64,000 bases of DNA, from the NCBI GenBank assembly GCA_036504095.1, contig DASXVS010000045.1:124001-188000 (forward strand), given 5' to 3'. Below the pieces are notes generated by a model. That model was not told the origin of the DNA. It ran no database searches and worked only from the letters and a program-made list of their open reading frames with translations. This stretch comes from Armatimonadota bacterium. GTDB lineage: Bacteria; Armatimonadota; DTGP01; JAKQQT01. Positions within the stretch are counted from its first letter, which is position 1; each line of letters begins with the position of its first letter. This document shows positions 52,438 to 60,613 of the stretch, one piece after another. Both the position numbers and the translations under genes were made by a program.

Positions 52438-53622
52438 ATGTCTGGACAAGTGATCAGTGAGCGCGCCAGGCGCGTCAACCCGTCCCCTACGCTGTCCCTT
52501 ACGGCTAAGATCAAAGCGCTGCAGGCGGAAGGCAAGGACATCATCGCTTTCACCGCCGGCGAGCCGGACTTCGACACGGCACCCCACATCAAACAGGCCG
52601 CCATCGACGCTCTCGGCGAAGGATTCACCAAATACACGCCCACCGGCGGCATCGTCCCGCTGAAGGCAGCGGTGTGCTCAAAACTGAAGCGCGATAATGG
52701 CCTGGAGTACGAGAACAAAAACGTTCTCGTTTCCGTGGGTGGCAAGCACAGCCTTTTCAACGCGTTCCTGGCGCTGCTCGATCCCGGCGATGAGGCCATC
52801 ATCCCGGCGCCATACTGGGTGACTTATCCGGAGCAGGTGGTTTTCGCTCAGGGCAAGCCCGTCTTCGTCCAGACTCACGCGAAGGATGGCTTCAAGCTCA
52901 CTGCGGAGGCTGTCGCCGCCGCCGTGACGCCGAAGACCAAGGTCCTTGTGCTGAACTCTCCCAGCAACCCCACCGGCGCCGTGTATGACGCCTCCGAATT
53001 GAAGAAGATCGCCGCGCTGGCGGTGGAGAAGGGCTTCTGGGTCATCAGCGACGAGATGTACGAGCGTCTGACCTATGGGGAAACCGCCGTCAGCATCGCC
53101 TCTTTCGGTGAGGACATCAAAGCCCGCACGTTGACCATGAACGGCTGCTCTAAAGCCTACTCGATGACGGGCTGGCGCATCGGCTATACCGCCGGACCGG
53201 CCGACGTGATCGCCGCCATGACGCGCATTCAGGACCAGAGTACTTCCAACCCCACGTCCTTCGCCCAGCGAGGCGCTGTGGCGGCGCTTACCGGCCCGCA
53301 GGGGGTTGTGGAAGAGATGCGCCAGGCGTTCCTCAAGCGGCGCGACGTGCTGGTGATGGGCCTGAACAGCCTGAAGGGCGTTTCATGCAACCTCCCCGGC
53401 GGAGCGTTCTACGCGTTCCCGGATATGTCCGGCTGGCTGAAAGGCGAAATCAAGGGCTCCGACGACCTGGCCGCAGTCCTCCTGGAAAAGTACGGCCTGG
53501 GAGTCATTCCGGGCGCCGGATTCGGGGCGGACACGTGTATCCGCCTGAGCTACGCAACGAGTATGGACAACATCCGCGAGGGGCTCGATCGTTTCGCTCT
53601 TGCGGCGGCTGACCTGGCCTGA
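52438..53622 (+). CDS. Class I aminotransferase (aspartate aminotransferase-like)
   Basis: A PLP-dependent enzyme of 394 residues, closest in feature to the aspartate aminotransferase branch of thermophiles and Gram-positives. The PLP lysine is in NGCSKAYSMTGWRIGY, with NSPSNPTGAVY (Asn for PLP) and FTAGEPDFDTA at the start. The C-terminal arginine that binds the substrate carboxylate is in DTCIRLSYATS. GGGAG lies 8 nt before the ATG at 52438. Aspartate or aromatic substrate preference cannot be settled here. Confidence 0.9.
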   Translation: MSGQVISERARRVNPSPTLSLTAKIKALQAEGKDIIAFTAGEPDFDTAPHIKQAAIDALGEGFTKYTPTGGIVPLKAAVCSKLKRDNGLEYENKNVLVSVGGKHSLFNAFLALLDPGDEAIIPAPYWVTYPEQVVFAQGKPVFVQTHAKDGFKLTAEAVAAAVTPKTKVLVLNSPSNPTGAVYDASELKKIAALAVEKGFWVISDEMYERLTYGETAVSIASFGEDIKARTLTMNGCSKAYSMTGWRIGYTAGPADVIAAMTRIQDQSTSNPTSFAQRGAVAALTGPQGVVEEMRQAFLKRRDVLVMGLNSLKGVSCNLPGGAFYAFPDMSGWLKGEIKGSDDLAAVLLEKYGLGVIPGAGFGADTCIRLSYATSMDNIREGLDRFALAAADLA

Positions 53623-53639
53623 TCGATCGGACGACAACC

Positions 53640-54326
53640 ATGGCCGGCCGCAAATCGCATACATCACGCCTCCAGGTGCTCCTCGCGCCTTACGGGGTTC
53701 CCGAGGGCCTGCTCCGGCAGGCCCTCACGCACCGTAGTCGTGAGGATGCCGGACCGAACAACGAACGGCTTGAGTTTCTCGGCGACGCCGTGCTCGAACT
53801 GTTGGTGAGCGATTATCTGTACACCTCCGAGCCCGCGTCCAGCGAGGGGATACTCACCCGGCGGCGCGCGCTCAGCGTTTCCGAACCGACGCTCACGCAG
53901 GCGGCGCGGCGGATCAACCTCGGCGAGGCTATCCAGATGTCGCGCGGTGAAGAGCAGACGGGCGGGCGGGACCGGCCGTCGATCCTCTCGGACGCGTATG
54001 AAGCGGTTGCGGCGGCTATCTATCTCGGCGGCGGAATCGACGCGGCTCGCGCCTTTGTCGCCGATACGCTGCTCCCTCTCATTGAGTCGGTAAAGGAACG
54101 TGATTTCAAATCGGTGTTCCAGGAGTGGGCGCAGGAAGTACATAAGGAAACGCCAACATATCGGATCGTCGAAGAGATGGGCCCGGAGCACAGCAAGGAG
54201 TTTCGCGCCCAGGTGATTGTCGGAAGCATGTGCGCGGGAGAGGGCACCGGCCGCTCCAAGAAGGAAGCCGAGCAGAATGCCGCCGAAGCCGCGGCGCGCG
54301 CGGCAGACGTTCCGCTCGACGAGTGA
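53640..54326 (+). CDS. rnc: Ribonuclease III
   Basis: Double-strand-specific endoribonuclease for rRNA and mRNA processing. In 228 residues: signature NNERLEFLGDAVLELLVSDY with the catalytic acidic residues, a second metal site in SDAYEAVAAAIY, and a C-terminal dsRNA-binding domain (about 157-222) with EAEQNAAEAAA. It is 17 bp after the aminotransferase gene. Weak Shine-Dalgarno. In many bacteria rnc lies near rpmF-fab genes, as here. Confidence 0.95.
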   Translation: MAGRKSHTSRLQVLLAPYGVPEGLLRQALTHRSREDAGPNNERLEFLGDAVLELLVSDYLYTSEPASSEGILTRRRALSVSEPTLTQAARRINLGEAIQMSRGEEQTGGRDRPSILSDAYEAVAAAIYLGGGIDAARAFVADTLLPLIESVKERDFKSVFQEWAQEVHKETPTYRIVEEMGPEHSKEFRAQVIVGSMCAGEGTGRSKKEAEQNAAEAAARAADVPLDE

Positions 54327-54392
54327 TCTGCCCCGCCCAAACCATACCCGAACTGTCACCGTTATCGGCTGTGAAAGGAGACTGAATCGCGA

Positions 54393-55226
54393 ATGCCCGC
54401 ATCAACTACATACGCTCCGCCATCCGCCAGCATTGGCGTCTTTGGAGGCTCGGGGTTCTACGATTTCCTTCCCGACGTGCGCGAGGTCATCGTTGATACG
54501 CCTTACGGCGCTCCGAGCGACCTTGTCGCGATCGCCTCGGTCGGGAACCATCGGGTGGCTTTCCTGCCGCGCCATGGGCGCGGCCACACACATCCTGCGC
54601 ACGCGGTGAACTATCGCGCCAATGTGTGGGCGCTCCATTCCCTCGGGGTGAGACAGATCATCGCCCCGTGTGCGGTCGGCAGCCTTCAGAAGCATATCCA
54701 CCCCGGGGATTTCGTGGTTCTGGACCAGATATTCGACCGAACAACCCAGCGCGCGGACACATTCTTCAACGGCCCGATCACACACCACATCTCCGCCGCC
54801 GATCCGTATTGCCAGCGTATGCGCGCCATTGCGCTGGCGACGGCTCAGGAACTCGGCATTGCGGTCCACGAGAACGGTACGGCCGTCATCATCCAGGGGC
54901 CGCGCTTCAGCACGAAAGCTGAAAGCGCGTGGTACACCGGCAACGGTTGGAGTGTCGTTGGCATGACGCAGTATCCCGAGGCGATTCTGGCCAAGGAACT
55001 GGGAATCTGCTACTCGGGGATCGCCCTTGTGACGGACTATGACGCCGGACTGGTCGCCGAAACCGGTGAGGCGGTCTCGGTGGAGGCCGTCCTCAAGACG
55101 ATGGCGGACAACAACCATCGCGTTCAGGCTCTCATCGTGGCGATGCTCGAGCGCCTTCCCGCCGCTGTGGACGGCGCCTGCCAATGCGCGAAGGAAGCCG
55201 ACTGGGCCGTGATGAACGGCCGGTAG
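54393..55226 (+). CDS. mtnP: S-methyl-5'-thioadenosine phosphorylase
   Basis: Phosphorolysis of methylthioadenosine to adenine and methylthioribose-1-phosphate. In 277 residues: GVFGGSGFYDF, PRHGRGHTHPAHAVNYRAN (phosphate site) and GPRFSTKAES with MTQYPEAILAKE (base site). This is the trimeric PNP/MTAP type. AAAGGAG lies about 12 nt before the ATG. It forms an operon with mtnA and apt: its two products are the substrates of those enzymes. Confidence 0.93.
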   Translation: MPASTTYAPPSASIGVFGGSGFYDFLPDVREVIVDTPYGAPSDLVAIASVGNHRVAFLPRHGRGHTHPAHAVNYRANVWALHSLGVRQIIAPCAVGSLQKHIHPGDFVVLDQIFDRTTQRADTFFNGPITHHISAADPYCQRMRAIALATAQELGIAVHENGTAVIIQGPRFSTKAESAWYTGNGWSVVGMTQYPEAILAKELGICYSGIALVTDYDAGLVAETGEAVSVEAVLKTMADNNHRVQALIVAMLERLPAAVDGACQCAKEADWAVMNGR

Positions 55227-55238
55227 GCAGCGATCCCG

Positions 55239-56240
55239 ATGACAGTGTACTGGCGTGACAACCAGGTCTGGATGCTGGATCAAAACGCTCTTCCCCTCGA
55301 AGAGCGCTACCTGGCGTTTGCCGACTGGCGGGATGTGACGGACGCCATACGCATCATGACCGTGCGTGGGGCCCCGGCGATCGGAGTCGCCGCGGCGTTC
55401 GGGATCGCGCTGGCTGCCCGCGGCATAGAGGATGACCATTTCGAAGCCGATTTCGAGGAAGTTTGCGCGGCGTTCGCGGCCACCAGGCCCACCGCCGTGA
55501 ACCTCTTCTGGGCGGTCGATCGCATGCGAGCCGTTGCGTTGGCGTCGCCGATTCACGGCCGACGGGAAGCCCTGCTCGCCGAGGCGCAGTCCATCCGTGA
55601 CGAGGACGAGGCGATGTGCCGGGAGATAGGGCGCCACGGCGCAGAACTGCTCGCAGACGGCGACTGCGTGCTTACGCACTGCAACGCCGGGGCGCTCGCC
55701 ACGGCGGATTATGGAACCGCCCTCGGCGTCATCCGTGCGGCGGTAGAGCGGGGGAAGCGGATCGCGGTATTCGCGGACGAGACGCGGCCGAGGCTTCAGG
55801 GCCTGCGATTGACGGCGTGGGAACTGATGCGGGACGGCATTGACGTAACGGTGATCCCCGACAACGCTTCCGGTTCTCTCATGCGCGCCGGCCGAATCAA
55901 CGCCGTTATCGTCGGATCCGACCGGATTGCGGCAAACGGGGATGTAGCGAATAAGATCGGCACGTACAACGTGGCAGTCCTTGCGCGCCACCACAAGATT
56001 CCATTCTACGTTGCAGCGCCGTTCTCGACGGTAGACAGGCGCATTGCGTCCGGCGGCGATATACCGATTGAGGAGCGCGGAGCGGAAGAGATTACCCATA
56101 TCGACGGCGTTCGCGTCGGGCCGAGGGGTGTCAAAGCGTTCAATCCGGCGTTTGATGTAACGCCCGCCGCGCTTGTATCGGCTATCATAACCGAACGGGG
56201 AGTCTTCACGGCGCCCTATGACTTTTCTCGAGGTGACTGA
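55239..56240 (+). CDS. mtnA: S-methyl-5-thioribose-1-phosphate isomerase
   Basis: Isomerises methylthioribose-1-phosphate to the ribulose form in methionine salvage. In 333 residues the catalytic cysteine is in [12 protein letters not shown] and the aspartate in [19 protein letters not shown], as in the eIF2B-related family. [16 protein letters not shown] is the N-terminal block. It lies 12 bp after mtnP and just one base before the preferred start of apt. Later pathway genes (mtnB, mtnC, mtnD) are not in the window. Confidence 0.95.
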   Translation: MTVYWRDNQVWMLDQNALPLEERYLAFADWRDVTDAIRIMTVRGAPAIGVAAAFGIALAARGIEDDHFEADFEEVCAAFAATRPTAVNLFWAVDRMRAVALASPIHGRREALLAEAQSIRDEDEAMCREIGRHGAELLADGDCVLTHCNAGALATADYGTALGVIRAAVERGKRIAVFADETRPRLQGLRLTAWELMRDGIDVTVIPDNASGSLMRAGRINAVIVGSDRIAANGDVANKIGTYNVAVLARHHKIPFYVAAPFSTVDRRIASGGDIPIEERGAEEITHIDGVRVGPRGVKAFNPAFDVTPAALVSAIITERGVFTAPYDFSRGD

Positions 56241-56241
56241 A

Positions 56242-56754
56242 ATGCTGGCTGAGAAACTCATGCGTACGATCCCGGATTTCCCGCAGGAAGGCATTCTGTT
56301 CCGGGACATAACCCCCGTTCTGGCCGACGCGCGCGCCCTGCGCGAAGTTGTCAGCGAGATGGCGGATCACGCGGAGGACATGGGAGCCGAAGTGATCGTC
56401 GGCATCGAAAGCCGCGGATTCGTGTTCGGCGCCGCGGTGGCTCTGGAGTGCCGCCTCGGAATGGTCCCGGTGCGCAAGGCCGGCAAACTGCCGTACAAAA
56501 CGGTTCAGTGCTGTTACGACCTGGAATATGGGTCGGCGACCGTGGAGATCCACGAGGATGCGATTGCCCCCGGTGAGAAATGCGTCATCGTTGACGACCT
56601 GCTCGCCACCGGCGGGACGGCGGCAGCCGCAGCCAGACTGATCGAAAAGCTTGGCGGTGTCGTGGCGGGCGTGGTCTTCCTGATCGAGCTTTCGGATCTG
56701 CGGGGCCGCGACCGGCTGCAAGGCTACAAGGTCGAGTCGCTCATTCAGTACTGA
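56242..56754 (+). CDS. apt: Adenine phosphoribosyltransferase
   Basis: Converts adenine and PRPP to AMP. The 170-residue protein has IPDFPQEGILFRDITPVL at the N-terminus, GIESRGFVFGAAVA and the PRPP-binding loop CVIVDDLLATGGTAAA. I choose the ATG at 56242 because GAGGTGA lies 6 nt upstream within the end of mtnA; an ATG at 56218 is possible. It would recycle the adenine released by MtnP, a clear metabolic reason for the gene order. Confidence 0.94.
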   Translation: MLAEKLMRTIPDFPQEGILFRDITPVLADARALREVVSEMADHAEDMGAEVIVGIESRGFVFGAAVALECRLGMVPVRKAGKLPYKTVQCCYDLEYGSATVEIHEDAIAPGEKCVIVDDLLATGGTAAAAARLIEKLGGVVAGVVFLIELSDLRGRDRLQGYKVESLIQY

Positions 56755-56822
56755 CATAGCCCTCCGCGGTTCTGACGGAAGGCCCGTGACCCGCATCCAT
56801 CCGCGCCCGTTCGCCGCCAACG

Positions 56823-57623
56823 ATGATGAAGTACTGGACGATACTTGGGGTGTTCATTCAGGACAGCATGGCGTACCGCAGCCAGGTGACGCTCTGGATG
56901 CTGGTTGACCTGGTTCCCGCGATGATCATGCCGTTCGTGTGGTTCGCCGGCTTCAATGGCCGCTCGAACATAAGCGGGTTCGGCCACGCCCAGTTTGTGA
57001 TGTACTACCTCACGATGACGTTCCTCAGCAATTTCATCGTTTCGCACATCCATTGGGAAATGAGCCGGGACATCAAGGACGGGCAGCTCTCCAAGTTTCT
57101 CCTGTACCCGTTCAGTTATATGCGGTACCAGTTTTTGGGCAACGCCGCCTACCGCGTGATGCGATGCGTGTTGTTCACGCCGTTTCTGCTTCTGTGGCTG
57201 CTCGTCTTCCACAAGTACATGGGCGCCTCGGCCTTCGCAACTCTCCACGTCGGCGGGGGATTCTGGCTGGCTCTGGGCCTGGGGCATCTCGTCGCGTTCG
57301 TCCTCGCGTGGGCGCTTGGAACGATGGGCTTCTTCTTCGTTGAGAATCAGTCGCTGTTCATCACCTATTACGTCTGCCTGTCCATCTTCAGCGGCGCAAT
57401 GGCGCCATTCGCTATGCTGCCGCGCCTGCTCAAGATCATCGCCGCCCTCACCCCATTTCGATATACGCTGTCCTTTCCCCTTGAGGTATTGAACGGACGA
57501 GCGGAAGGAGCGTTCTTCTGGAACGGGATTCAGGGACAGGTGATATGGCTTGTGGTCCTGTTCGTCCTCGGGCGCATCGGGTGGGCACGGGGTACGCGTC
57601 AATACGCGGGAGCAGGCATGTAA
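56823..57623 (+). CDS. ABC-2 family permease (DUF990-like), first of pair
   Basis: A 266-residue membrane protein with about six hydrophobic segments. WMLVDLVPAMIMPFVWFAGF is the first, and HWEMSRDIKDGQLSKFLLYP is the typical cytoplasmic block of the DUF990 ABC-2 group. Such proteins occur in pairs with one ATPase, but none is adjacent here: mtnP-mtnA-apt lies upstream. It is directly followed by its partner gene at 57624. Confidence 0.8.
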   Translation: MMKYWTILGVFIQDSMAYRSQVTLWMLVDLVPAMIMPFVWFAGFNGRSNISGFGHAQFVMYYLTMTFLSNFIVSHIHWEMSRDIKDGQLSKFLLYPFSYMRYQFLGNAAYRVMRCVLFTPFLLLWLLVFHKYMGASAFATLHVGGGFWLALGLGHLVAFVLAWALGTMGFFFVENQSLFITYYVCLSIFSGAMAPFAMLPRLLKIIAALTPFRYTLSFPLEVLNGRAEGAFFWNGIQGQVIWLVVLFVLGRIGWARGTRQYAGAGM

Positions 57624-58418
57624 ATGTCAGCCCGACGCGTCATACGCCTGCTTGCGGTATTCGTCAGGACGTGCCTCGTGAAGGAAATGGAGTTCCGGGG
57701 CAACTTCTGGATGGGCGTCTTCGCCAACGTGATCTGGGTATCGGCGTACCTGGTCTTTATGAAGATCATCTACGCGAACACGAAATCCGTCGGGGGCTGG
57801 ACGCAGGGGCAGGGAGTCGTGCTGCTGGGAACTTACGTCCTGACACGCAGCATCGTAGACATCGCGTTCTCCCGCAACCTGGCCGAACTGCCCAACCTCG
57901 TCCGAATGGGCACATTTGATTTCGTCCTGGTCAAGCCGGTCAACAGCCAGTTCTTCGTGTCGCTTCGCTATATGAATTTCGGCGAGATCGGGAGCGCGCT
58001 GGCCGCCATTGCGATGATTGTGTACGGCGCGAGGATGGACCATATCCGGATCACCGGATCAAGCCTGCTGGCTTACGTTTGCATGCTCGCCTGCGCCATC
58101 TGCATCTTCTACGGCATTTATCTCATGCTGATGGCGACGGCCTTCTGGTTCGTTCGCGTTGATAATCTCTGGACTCTCGGCGAAACCGTGTTCCAGGTCG
58201 CGCGCGTTCCCATCAACATATTTGGAGTGCGGGCGACCCAGATACTGACCTTCGTCGTGCCGCTGATTTTCATCGCTCACGTTCCTGCGCAGGCCCTTAT
58301 GTCTCTGCTAACGCCGCTCCTGTTCGTCGTCGGCGTGGCCATGTCCATTACTCTGCTCGTTTTGAGTTCGCTCTTCTGGAGCTTCGCGACGAGGTTTTAC
58401 ACAAGCGCCAGCAGCTGA
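57624..58418 (+). CDS. ABC-2 family permease (DUF990-like), second of pair
   Basis: A 264-residue membrane protein of about six segments, starting at the base after the previous stop. It has VKEMEFRGNFWMGVFANVIW, TRSIVDIAFSRNLAELPNLV and GTFDFVLVKPVNSQFFVSLR, the family's conserved loop. Together the two could form an export pore, but the energy-giving ATPase must be encoded elsewhere. It is followed 20 bp later by an ADP-ribosylglycohydrolase gene. Confidence 0.8.
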   Translation: MSARRVIRLLAVFVRTCLVKEMEFRGNFWMGVFANVIWVSAYLVFMKIIYANTKSVGGWTQGQGVVLLGTYVLTRSIVDIAFSRNLAELPNLVRMGTFDFVLVKPVNSQFFVSLRYMNFGEIGSALAAIAMIVYGARMDHIRITGSSLLAYVCMLACAICIFYGIYLMLMATAFWFVRVDNLWTLGETVFQVARVPINIFGVRATQILTFVVPLIFIAHVPAQALMSLLTPLLFVVGVAMSITLLVLSSLFWSFATRFYTSASS

Positions 58419-58438
58419 TTTCCTGAATTCTGACCCCC

Positions 58439-59746
58439 ATGATCGAACATACACGCGAAGAGATAAACCAGCGGCGCGACGAAGGCGCCGATATGACCGC
58501 CTGGGCCGAGGAGCATCAGCGCCTCGTCAGTGACGGCGCTGATGCGGAGACGTGGAGAGCCTTTTACCAACGCCTCTACGCTGAGGCCGAGCCTGCCGGG
58601 AACGCCACCGAGCCTTCCACCCTTGAAGCGATCCGCGCTCTGCGCCCGGAAGGGCCTCGACGCCTCCCGGTCGATTCGTCAGCGCTCGCGGACAAGATTC
58701 TGGGCGCGTGGCAGGGCCGGATCGCCGGATGTATTCTCGGAGCCGTCGTTGAGGGAAAGCCTAGGGACTACATCGACCGCTACCTTGCCGCCGCCGGGCG
58801 GGATGACCTTACGGGCTTCTTCCCCCGCCTTGCCTCGCTGCCCGATTGGGCGGACGAAGCGTGGCTGCGGTCCGAACGAATCGAGCGCTCCGTTGCCGGC
58901 GGAATTACGCACGCCGTCCGCGACGACGACATCGACTACACCATCCTTGGCCTGCACTATCTCGAGAAGTACGGCCCCAGGTTCACTTCGGACAACGTCG
59001 CCGACGAGTGGTTGCTGCTGTTGCCCTACGCTCAGATCTACACGGCGGAACGCATCGCGTACAAGAACCTGGTGAATGATCTCCGCCCGCCGCACTCGGC
59101 GACGCACGAAAACCCATACCGGGAGTGGATCGGCGCGCAGATCCGGGCCGACGCTTTCGGTTACGTGAACGCAGGGCGGCCGGAGCAGGCGGCCGACATG
59201 GCGTTTCGCGATGCCTGCATCAGCCACACGCGCAACGGCATATACGGCGAAATGTGGAGCGCGGCTATGATCGCCGCGGCGTTCAGCGTCGCGGAACCCC
59301 GTGAGGCGATTGAGATCGGTCTCAGCGAGATTCCCGCGGGATGCCGCCTCGCCGACGCGGGACGCAAACTCCTTGCCTGGAGCGAGGAATACCCGGACTG
59401 GAAAGCGTGCTGGGAACGGGCGATGCGGGAGTATGGCCATCTGAACTGGGTCCATACGATCAACAATGCGCTGTGGGTGATGGTGGGCCTTCTCTATGGG
59501 CGGAAGGACTTCGGGCGCACGATCGCGATCGCCGTCCGGTGCGGCCAGGATACCGACTGCAACGGCGCCACCGCGGGCAGCGTTCTGGGGGCGATGCTTG
59601 GCGCCGGGGCCATACCTCAGCAGTGGACGGCGCCGTTCAACAACACGGTTCGCTCCTTTGTGATCGGGTTCGATAACAGCCTCATAACCGATCTCGCGTC
59701 CCGGACGCTTGCCCAGTACAAGAGGGTTCTCGATGCGGGCGACTGA
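58439..59746 (+). CDS. ADP-ribosylglycohydrolase family protein (copy 2)
   Basis: A 435-residue paralogue of the protein at 26916. They share the N-terminal AIRALRPEGPRRLPV region, the GAQIRADAFGYV block, IEIGLSEIPAGCRLAD and the C-terminal metal motif GQDTDC. The middle acidic motif reads RDDDIDYT. The first metal motif is again altered (GRIAGCILG in place of GxxxGDAxG). It lies 20 bp after the permease pair and overlaps the next gene by 14 bases. Substrate is unknown; a divergent subfamily is likely. Confidence 0.85.
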   Translation: MIEHTREEINQRRDEGADMTAWAEEHQRLVSDGADAETWRAFYQRLYAEAEPAGNATEPSTLEAIRALRPEGPRRLPVDSSALADKILGAWQGRIAGCILGAVVEGKPRDYIDRYLAAAGRDDLTGFFPRLASLPDWADEAWLRSERIERSVAGGITHAVRDDDIDYTILGLHYLEKYGPRFTSDNVADEWLLLLPYAQIYTAERIAYKNLVNDLRPPHSATHENPYREWIGAQIRADAFGYVNAGRPEQAADMAFRDACISHTRNGIYGEMWSAAMIAAAFSVAEPREAIEIGLSEIPAGCRLADAGRKLLAWSEEYPDWKACWERAMREYGHLNWVHTINNALWVMVGLLYGRKDFGRTIAIAVRCGQDTDCNGATAGSVLGAMLGAGAIPQQWTAPFNNTVRSFVIGFDNSLITDLASRTLAQYKRVLDAGD

Positions 59747-60302
59747 TTCACGGATATTGCCGCGGCTGGACAAGGCCTGCTGGGTAGTGTCCGCCGAGGC
59801 CGACGGAGGTCTGACCGCCCGTTTGTGCGCATCGACCGGACGAGGCGGGGAGGCTGAATCCATCGGCTCATCGCGCGGGGGCTGGGATGTGACGCTGGAC
59901 ACCGATGGAACTCCGTGGGTTGTCTTCGTTTCGGAGGAGAACGGCTGCATCGCCGTGAGACGGGCCGTCGAGGGCCGATGGGGCCCGTCGCTTCAGGTGT
60001 CCGCTGAGAGAGGTGTGGAACCGCTCATCCGCGCGGACGAGTTCAACAACATCTGGGTCTTCTGGAGAGATGGGTCGCCGGGCGCGGCGTTCGCTTGCCG
60101 CGTCTGCCGGATGGGGCCGAGGTCGGGGCAGGAAATGGTCGCGGCTTCTTTTGACCGGGATCAAACCATACTGGACGCCGGGTGCCGGGGCGGGGAGATC
60201 TGGCTCCTGGCCGGTGACCGCGAAGGCGAACGGTGGATCGTGTGCGGCACCGAGCACGACGGGTTTCCTCCGGCGAGGCGGATCGGCGCCAGCCTGACAT
60301 AA
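59733..60302 (+). CDS. Hypothetical protein, overlapping the ADP-ribosylglycohydrolase gene
   Basis: A 189-residue protein of unknown family. It contains repeated strands ending in W or F with aspartate-rich turns (VTLDTDGTPWVVFVS, DEFNNIWVFWRDG, CRGGEIWLLAGDREGER), which suggests a small beta-propeller or sialidase-like fold. No signal peptide. The ATG at 59733 has GAGGG 6 nt upstream and overlaps the previous stop by 14 bases, so translation is probably coupled to that gene, suggesting a joint function. Confidence 0.65.
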   Translation: MRATDSRILPRLDKACWVVSAEADGGLTARLCASTGRGGEAESIGSSRGGWDVTLDTDGTPWVVFVSEENGCIAVRRAVEGRWGPSLQVSAERGVEPLIRADEFNNIWVFWRDGSPGAAFACRVCRMGPRSGQEMVAASFDRDQTILDAGCRGGEIWLLAGDREGERWIVCGTEHDGFPPARRIGASLT

Positions 60303-60524
60303 TACCGCGGCAGATCGCGATCGCGTGACGCACCGCGGCAGTTTTGGCAACGCGCTCCGCTCGATGCGAACCGACTCGGCACGAGGCGGGCCGGTGACTC
60401 CGACGGGCATGAGGCGGATGGACGCTGAGATCGCCCGGGATTTGTGCTCTGAGCAGCGGCAAATGCTCTCATCAGGCAACAATTTGGCTGGGAATGAATG
60501 TGCAGCCGCCGAAGCGGTCAAACA
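60303..60524 (+). other. Upstream region of the PEP-CTERM gene, possible enhancer repeats
   Basis: No gene. ACCGCGGCAG occurs twice (60304-60313 and 60332-60341), with a perfect palindrome GATCGCGATC at 60313-60322. TGCTCTGAGCA (60445-60455) is another dyad, with a half-site TGCTCT at 60464-60469. A sigma-54 activator would be expected to bind at such a distance, but the assignment is speculative. Confidence 0.3.
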
Positions 60525-60540
60525 TGGCGCGTTTCTTGCG
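60525..60540 (+). promoter_or_regulatory. Sigma-54 (RpoN)-type -24/-12 promoter
   Basis: TGGCGCG, four bases, TTGCG: this matches the sigma-54 consensus TGGCACG-N4-TTGCW at nearly every position, with GG and GC in the required register. The predicted start is near 60551, 63 bases before the PEP-CTERM start codon. A 7-bp hairpin (CGCCGTG with CACGGCG, 60558-60578) lies in the leader. Confidence 0.6.
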
Positions 60541-60613
60541 GCGTTTTGACTTATTGGCGCCGTGGCCCACGCACGGCGACTACTCGTTCCCATTGAAAGG
60601 AGTATTCGGTCCA

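Noticed and set aside
54402-56309. 635-residue open frame antisense to mtnP, mtnA and the start of apt
   Set aside because: It spans three well-supported genes and their gaps and contains no recognisable domain.
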